In this document: positions 30,889 through 33,982 of the stretch, piece by piece
How positions within the stretch are numbered: position 1 is the stretch's first letter
How the letters are laid out: each line of letters begins with the position of its first letter
From: a virus
Length of the DNA stretch: 33,982 nucleotides
IMG/VR virus record: IMGVR_UViG_3300040806_001225
Span: 1 to 33,982 of that record
Strand: one strand, 5' to 3'
The notes under the pieces: generated by a model
Seen by the model: only the letters and a program-made list of their open reading frames with translations
The model's database searches: none
Told to the model about the DNA's origin: nothing
Program-made: the position numbers and the translations under genes

Positions 30889-30896
30889 TATTTAAC
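30889..30896 (-). promoter_or_regulatory. T4-type late promoter, GTTAAATA
   Basis: GTTAAATA, then TATCA, then a 12-nt leader AAGGAGTATACT and the ATG at 30871. The octamer overlaps the TAA stop of the GNAT gene (30892-30894). Confidence 0.55.
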
Positions 30897-31341
30897 TATC
30901 TGCATATTCAAAATTTTGACAATCGAGATGCTTGGCCAAAAATTTAGCACCGTTGCTAATATGAAACTTACGTGCCATTTCTGTTAATGGCGACAGTGTA
31001 ACAAAACGTTCGCAAGGTGTTTCTTTTTTTAGCAAATCAAAAACTTCGTTTACAATTTGTCTACCAGCACCTTTGTCATAACTCCATACCGTGTAAAACA
31101 CAGCAACACGACCGTGTTGACCATCTTGTACTGCTTGTTGTGACCATAACTCCATGTCACGTTCATTAGTTGGAACTTCATCACAGTAGGCTACACAAAT
31201 AACAGCACGAACTTTACCAGCATCGTCATCTAGTACAAATATATCCTTGCCGGCACCTATACGCTGATGAAATGGGATATGTGGTCTAACGGGATCATTT
31301 GCAATCAAATGCTCTTCACCATTTTGAATTTTTCTAAGCAC
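30892..31341 (-). CDS. GNAT-family N-acetyltransferase
   Basis: A 149-aa protein with the GNAT motif A: VAVFYTVWSYDKGAGRQIVN (about 94-113), including the acetyl-CoA pyrophosphate loop KGAGRQIV, and a C-terminal TLSPLTEMARKFHISNGAKF (about 120-139). The acceptor is unknown; phage GNATs may modify host proteins or small molecules. The GTG start at 31341 has AGGAGG upstream. It lies 9 nt after ClpP2, so the two are in one operon. Confidence 0.8.
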   Translation of the reverse strand: MLRKIQNGEEHLIANDPVRPHIPFHQRIGAGKDIFVLDDDAGKVRAVICVAYCDEVPTNERDMELWSQQAVQDGQHGRVAVFYTVWSYDKGAGRQIVNEVFDLLKKETPCERFVTLSPLTEMARKFHISNGAKFLAKHLDCQNFEYADS

Positions 31342-31350
31342 ACTGGCCTC

Positions 31351-31917
31351 CTATAATATATGATCTGCTACACCAAGATCAATCATCTGTTTAGCGGTGT
31401 AGTATTGGTCGCTTGGGTTTTTGATGAATTCATTGCGAACTTTTTGTATTGTCATACCCGTAGCATCCTTTAAAATATTTAAGCATCTAAGTTCACAGTT
31501 TTGATTTTCTTTCATCTGTGCTCTCATGTCGTGCATTTTAGATTCCATTGAATCACTATGTTGATGATTCATGCTACCTGCATTTTTACCAATGTAACGT
31601 TCTCCTTGTTTTCCACTGGCAAAAATTAAAAATCCAGCACTCATAACAGCACCAATACCTACAGTAGAAATATTGTGATAACTGTTCTTCATAACATCTA
31701 TAAGAGCAAAGGCTTCATATAGATCTCCGCCATATGTGTTGATGTATAATTTAAGTGTGCGTTTTGGTTTCTTCTGTAGGTTTGCTGAAAGAATCCATTT
31801 AATACATTCACTAACATTGTCATTAGAAATATCACCACTAAGATAGTGAATATCATTATCTAGTAGACTTTTGTCTATTGCATCGCTGGCTGTCCAATTT
31901 TCGTATTTTGTAGGCAT
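31351..31917 (-). CDS. ClpP-like serine protease, divergent (second copy)
   Basis: A 188-aa protein with a ClpP fold but little sequence resemblance to the copy at 23669-24262. The triad is recognisable: S93 (GAVMSAGFLIFASGK), H118 (GSMNHQHSDS) and D170 (NPSDQYYTAKQM). INTYGGDLYEA takes the place of the INSPGG strand. Related phage ClpP-like proteases cleave virion scaffolds or form host-independent chambers; here it is a plausible prohead or regulatory protease, but a role in host ClpP interference is also possible. No ribosome site is present; see the nested promoters just upstream. Confidence 0.8.
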   Translation of the reverse strand: MPTKYENWTASDAIDKSLLDNDIHYLSGDISNDNVSECIKWILSANLQKKPKRTLKLYINTYGGDLYEAFALIDVMKNSYHNISTVGIGAVMSAGFLIFASGKQGERYIGKNAGSMNHQHSDSMESKMHDMRAQMKENQNCELRCLNILKDATGMTIQKVRNEFIKNPSDQYYTAKQMIDLGVADHIL

Positions 31918-31922
31918 AATAT

Positions 31923-31952
31923 ATTATATACGCATATTTAGCATGTTGTCAA
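31923..31952 (-). promoter_or_regulatory. nested sigma70-type and late promoters before the second clpP
   Basis: Minus strand: TTGACA at 31952-31947 and TATAAT at 31928-31923 with an 18-nt spacer (TATATA at 31930-31925 gives 16 nt). GCTAAATA (31942-31935) lies in the spacer, a late octamer whose +1 would be 12 nt before the ATG. With the -10 box at 31923, the sigma70 start falls on or next to the ATG. Confidence 0.6.
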
Positions 31953-31993
31953 GTTATTTGATCCAAGTACGGCCCCCATCCCGCCTACTTAGT

Positions 31994-32052
31994 GATCTGG
32001 CTCATTATGAACACGGAGTCCCATACAAACTACGCTCACGGATCCCCAGATC
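31994..32052 (-). ncRNA. possible structured RNA in a G/C-rich intergenic island
   Basis: The island from about 31967 to 32055 has roughly half G+C, clearly above its neighbours, and no gene. The ends GATCTGG (32052-32046, minus 5'-3') and CCAGATC (32000-31994) pair in a perfect 7-bp helix closing a 45-nt interior. Interior segments such as GAGCG...GACTC could pair too. Not a standard tRNA; no T loop found. Confidence 0.3.
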
Positions 32053-32063
32053 TTTCCATATTT

Positions 32064-32083
32064 GCAGTACTTTCGTGTACTGC
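32064..32083 (-). other. perfect 7-bp hairpin 3' of tRNA-Arg
   Basis: GCAGTAC, loop ACGAAA, GTACTGC on the minus strand, only 4 nt beyond the CCA of tRNA-Arg. No T tract follows, so it is not a classic terminator; it may help tRNA 3' processing or stop. Confidence 0.4.
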
Positions 32084-32087
32084 GATT

Positions 32088-32165
32088 TGGCCTGCCCGGC
32101 AGGACTCGAACCTGCGACCTACGGTTTAGAAGACCGTTGTTCTAATCCAACTGAACTACGGGCAG
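32088..32165 (-). tRNA. tRNA-Arg (anticodon UCU)
   Basis: Acceptor CTGCCCG/CGGGCAG, anticodon arm ACGGT-CTTCTAA-ACCGT with anticodon TCT, T arm CGCAGGTTCGAGTCCTGC, discriminator G and encoded CCA. AGA is a favoured Arg codon in AT-rich genomes, which fits a supplement to the host. Confidence 0.9.
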
Positions 32166-32172
32166 AATAAAA

Positions 32173-32442
32173 TTAGATATACTCCTTATTTGACTTCAAA
32201 AACCAACGTTCCAAAACAGGTCCATTTTCATCCTCATCTGTGATTATGTACGCCACAGTCTTTTTAACCTTGCCATGACGCCATCCACGCATACCACACA
32301 CGCCTTCTCCACCTACCCAAATTTTGTGTGGATAATTCTCCGCCCATTCGACATCATCGTTTTTGGAATACTCAAAATAGTTTCCAGTATCCTTTTCTAC
32401 GAAGCATCCGATTGGATCTTTAGTGTAAGTGTAAAATGACAT
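32173..32442 (-). CDS. small hypothetical protein
   Basis: An 89-aa protein (SFYTYTKDPIGCFVEKDTGN at the start, VKKTVAYIITDEDENGPVLE later) with two Cys near GEGVCGMRGW. I recall phage proteins sharing the VKKTVAYI(V/I)xDEDExG core. It begins about 30 nt after a sigma70-type promoter and ends 7 nt before tRNA-Arg, so they are probably co-transcribed. GAGGT stands before the ATG. Confidence 0.65.
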   Translation of the reverse strand: MSFYTYTKDPIGCFVEKDTGNYFEYSKNDDVEWAENYPHKIWVGGEGVCGMRGWRHGKVKKTVAYIITDEDENGPVLERWFLKSNKEYI

Positions 32443-32479
32443 GCAGTTGACCTCTTCTGCGTTTTCTAACTATATGCAT

Positions 32480-32507
32480 AGTATAACACCTTTGACACTA
32501 GTGTCAA
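32480..32507 (-). promoter_or_regulatory. sigma70-type promoter, TTGACA-N16-TATACT, overlapped by a palindrome
   Basis: Minus strand: TTGACA at 32507-32502, 16-nt spacer, TATACT at 32485-32480. The -35 is half of a perfect 16-bp palindrome, TTGACACTAGTGTCAA (32492-32507), which could be an operator. It drives the 89-aa gene and tRNA-Arg. Confidence 0.7.
32492..32507. promoter_or_regulatory. perfect 16-bp palindrome, operator candidate
   Basis: TTGACACTAGTGTCAA reads the same on both strands. It overlaps the -35 box of the minus promoter and lies 42 nt upstream of the plus-strand late octamer. A bound dimer would block RNA polymerase. Confidence 0.45.
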
Positions 32508-32548
32508 CCACTTTTTTAAACTGTATGGTTAATTTTTTTCCAAAAGCC

Positions 32549-32556
32549 AGTAAATA
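32549..32556 (+). promoter_or_regulatory. T4-type late promoter, AGTAAATA
   Basis: AGTAAATA on the plus strand with predicted +1 at 32562, giving a 29-nt leader that holds GAGGG before the ATG at 32591. It fits the pattern of other late octamers in the window. Confidence 0.5.
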
Positions 32557-32590
32557 ATATTGTCCCCTAAGAGCGAGGGTAATTACATTG

Positions 32591-32950
32591 ATGGAACTGT
32601 TTTTCTTATACTGTATTAAACATACAGTCGCTGATCTTGCTTTACAAAGATATTTTGTATCAAGGTCAGTGAAACAGTTTTATCTAAATCGGGCGGCACA
32701 ACTTCACTATCTACATCATTCGATACTCACATTTTTAGTAAGTTTATTTTTTGTAGATTTGCATTTTGCAATTTTACTAGGTTTACTTGATCACATAGCA
32801 CATTGGCACATTGACTTTGTTAAAAGTTATGTGAAGCACAAATACAATATCGTGGAAAGTAAGCGGGAATTTTGGTTGTTGCAGACTTTAGATCAAAGCC
32901 TGCATATCACAACCTACTATTGTCTATTTTTACTTGTAGCAACTGCGTGA
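32591..32950 (+). CDS. DUF3307-like membrane protein
   Basis: A 119-aa protein that has the His/Asp signature of DUF3307: HTVADLALQRYF (about 11-22), HYLHHSILTF (38-47), LLDHIAHWHIDFVKS (64-78) and LLQTLDQSLHITTYY (94-108). It has three or four hydrophobic segments, so it lies in the inner membrane. Function of DUF3307 is unknown. The ATG at 32591 is preferred to an in-frame TTG three bases earlier because GAGGG sits about 13 nt upstream. Its last 34 nt overlap antisense with the minus gene at 32917-33141. Confidence 0.7.
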   Translation: MELFFLYCIKHTVADLALQRYFVSRSVKQFYLNRAAQLHYLHHSILTFLVSLFFVDLHFAILLGLLDHIAHWHIDFVKSYVKHKYNIVESKREFWLLQTLDQSLHITTYYCLFLLVATA

Positions 32951-33141
32951 ACAGGTTTTTCTAGATCAGAATCAACTGCTTCTTCTCTGTTCTTATCTTC
33001 CCATTCGACCTTAGGATCAACACCTGCTTCAGGAGCAGGAGCCTTGCCTGCTTCTACGGCTTTTCGCTCGCTTTTTGAAGCAACCCAATTTTCGTCTTCA
33101 ACCCTGTCTACTTTTTTAACATTAAGTACTTTTTCAGTCAT
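32917..33141 (-). CDS. small acidic protein, unknown function
   Basis: A 74-aa hydrophilic, probably disordered protein (TEKVLNVKKVDRVEDENWVA at the start, Ala/Pro-rich APAPEAGVDP in the middle). The start is the ATG at 33141 with AAGGAG 7 nt upstream and a late octamer further up. It overlaps the 3' end of the plus-strand gene by 34 nt. I do not recognise a family. Confidence 0.6.
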   Translation of the reverse strand: MTEKVLNVKKVDRVEDENWVASKSERKAVEAGKAPAPEAGVDPKVEWEDKNREEAVDSDLEKPVHAVATSKNRQ

Positions 33142-33163
33142 AGCAACTCCTTTTTGTTGTATA

Positions 33164-33171
33164 TATTTAGT
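33164..33171 (-). promoter_or_regulatory. T4-type late promoter, ACTAAATA
   Basis: ACTAAATA, then TATAC, then a 17-nt leader with AAGGAG and the ATG at 33141. It overlaps the TAA stop of the small membrane ORF at 33167-33271. Confidence 0.6.
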
Positions 33172-33271
33172 GTAAACTGCGTAACCATTCCACACGTTCT
33201 ATCCATGCTAAATGGTTTAAAACTATAAAGACTACTAATACAATTATCCAGAATTTAGTTGTTTCTAGCAT
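33167..33271 (-). CDS. very small membrane protein (34 aa)
   Basis: A 34-aa ORF with one clear hydrophobic helix (FWIIVLVVFIVLNHLAW, about 7-23), starting at an ATG 17 nt inside the 3' end of the upstream gene. No strong ribosome site is seen, which makes it uncertain, but the composition is typical of a small phage membrane protein and there is no other gene in the 113-nt gap. Confidence 0.45.
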   Translation of the reverse strand: MLETTKFWIIVLVVFIVLNHLAWIERVEWLRSLH

Positions 33272-33686
33272 CACGATTATCCCAAGGTGCAGTTTCAAAA
33301 CAGCCTGCTGGCATAGTATCCTTGTAACTTACACCTGCTCTAAAGCCATCACCTGTGCGTTCAATATAAGCACTTTCAAATGGCATTTCTCTTGGCTTGC
33401 CCCAGCAACGATTGTTGCTCTGTCCTGGGAATCTATAGCGTGGATTGTGCTTTAGGAAGTCACGTAGTTCTGCGTACTCCGCTCTCATTACACCCACACG
33501 ATAGTCTGAATGACACTTTGCGGCCTTGCGGAAGTCAAACGTGTCAAAGTTTTCTACCTTGTATCCAGTTTGCTCCAAGCACCACTTCATTGCCTGATTG
33601 CTTTCACTTGCTTGTGCTGTGGTTACCCATACCCACGACACCACTGCCGCGAGCAATAGTCCGAATGCTACTAGGTTGTCTTTCAT
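33255..33686 (-). CDS. secreted Cys-containing protein with signal peptide
   Basis: A 143-aa protein from the ATG at 33686 (GAGGG upstream). It starts with a typical signal peptide (MKDNLVAFGLLLAAVVSWVW, VTTAQA; cleavage after AQA, about residue 26). The mature part has four Cys (WCLEQTGY, AKCHSDY, NRCWGKP, AGCFETAP), likely two disulfides, and many aromatic and charged residues. I recall no function for it. It lies directly after the curlin-like gene in the same operon, so an export or adhesion partner role is likely. Confidence 0.65.
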   Translation of the reverse strand: MKDNLVAFGLLLAAVVSWVWVTTAQASESNQAMKWCLEQTGYKVENFDTFDFRKAAKCHSDYRVGVMRAEYAELRDFLKHNPRYRFPGQSNNRCWGKPREMPFESAYIERTGDGFRAGVSYKDTMPAGCFETAPWDNRDARNN

Positions 33687-33705
33687 TGTTTTTACCCTCT
33701 CTGCT

Positions 33706-33982
33706 CTATTGTTGTAACAGTGTGGTTGTTCCACACCCATTTGCGTTCAAACAGGTTTGATCCAGTGAATATGTTTGACCTGTTGAACTGTCTTGTGTAA
33801 GATCAAGTCCTGCATCGTATCCGCTCATTGATATTGATGCATTGTGATTGCCTGATCCGTCTTGTGTTATATCAACAGTTTGATCACTGCCGACTGCTAT
33901 CTCAACGTAGTGTGATCCTGATCCCTGCTGTAACAAATCTATATCATTGCTGTTGCCCTGAACGCTTATGAATGATTTCTTG
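33706..33982 (-). CDS. curlin-repeat (CsgA/CsgB-like) protein, partial
   Basis: The 5' end is outside the window; 92 residues are visible. They hold repeats with the curlin signature (x6-Q-x-G-x-G-N-x-A): IDLLQQGSGSHYVEIAVG, VDITQDGSGNHNASISM and LDLTQDSSTGQTYSL, ending with a Cys pair (CLNANGC) and LLQQ. CsgA-type repeats stack into amyloid-like fibres on bacterial surfaces. I recall curlin-repeat genes in marine T4-like phages, so this is not unique. The next gene downstream (20 nt) encodes a secreted protein. Confidence 0.75.
   Translation of the reverse strand, partial: KKSFISVQGNSNDIDLLQQGSGSHYVEIAVGSDQTVDITQDGSGNHNASISMSGYDAGLDLTQDSSTGQTYSLDQTCLNANGCGTTTLLQQ

Noticed and set aside
1-33982. 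CRISPR array, insertion sequence, transposase, integrase or photosynthesis genes
   Set aside because: No regularly spaced identical repeats, terminal inverted repeats, or such proteins were seen. The fibre repeats are coding repeats with synonymous variation.

Overview
The window reads as a piece of a T4-like marine myovirus genome. It is AT-rich and tightly packed, with nearly all genes on the minus strand. It carries very long modular virion fibres whose N-termini share an IGxxxNDxTGDxxRxxFxKVN-type module, many TAAATA late promoters, phage tRNAs, and auxiliary metabolic genes typical of ocean phages. No photosynthesis genes are present. The canonical ClpP looks alphaproteobacterial, so a SAR11-like or other alphaproteobacterial host is plausible, but host assignment is inference.

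Layout, left to right. 1-2800 holds a partial MazG-like pyrophosphohydrolase, a small membrane protein, a GroES/Hsp10-like co-chaperonin, and a small-protein block that includes a fragment resembling the GRGS region of bacterial DNA polymerase III alpha. 2794-15242 is the virion fibre block: a short structural protein, a 751-aa protein with Ig-like repeats, and 968-aa and 2198-aa fibres. 15247-17906 has an A-type Fe-S carrier, a divergent plus-strand zinc-ribbon gene, two small proteins, an intact Cu/Zn superoxide dismutase and a UV damage endonuclease. 17884-22019 is a glycan or surface-modification-like cluster: eukaryote-type phosphomannomutase, two 2OG-Fe(II) oxygenases, a DxD glycosyltransferase, a QueD-like protein and a GNGES-motif protein. 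22028-25548 has a membrane protein, another fibre, canonical ClpP and a 428-aa conserved-looking protein. 25621-28709 is a run of small, overlapping genes of mostly unknown function. 28768-29739 is a tRNA and deaminase locus (Trp, Leu, and an odd class II tRNA with apparent anticodon UAU). 29736-32165 has a zincin, an FmdB-like zinc ribbon, a GNAT acetyltransferase, a second divergent ClpP and tRNA-Arg. 32173-33982 has small genes, a plus-strand DUF3307-like membrane protein, a secreted Cys-containing protein and a partial curlin-repeat protein.

The most striking pattern is regulatory. Six genes, on both strands, have a T4-type late promoter octamer (NNTAAATA) exactly 5 nt before an AUG and no Shine-Dalgarno sequence. 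With the T4 promoter-to-start geometry, the mRNA would begin on the A of the start codon, giving leaderless late mRNAs. Other late promoters in the window sit further upstream and yield short leaders, mostly with a clear Shine-Dalgarno; several of these leaders are exactly 12 nt. A second class, near-consensus TTGACA/TATAxT promoters, sits before tRNAs and small genes, often overlapping the stop codon of the preceding gene. Function calls rest on motif reading from memory; no database search was possible.
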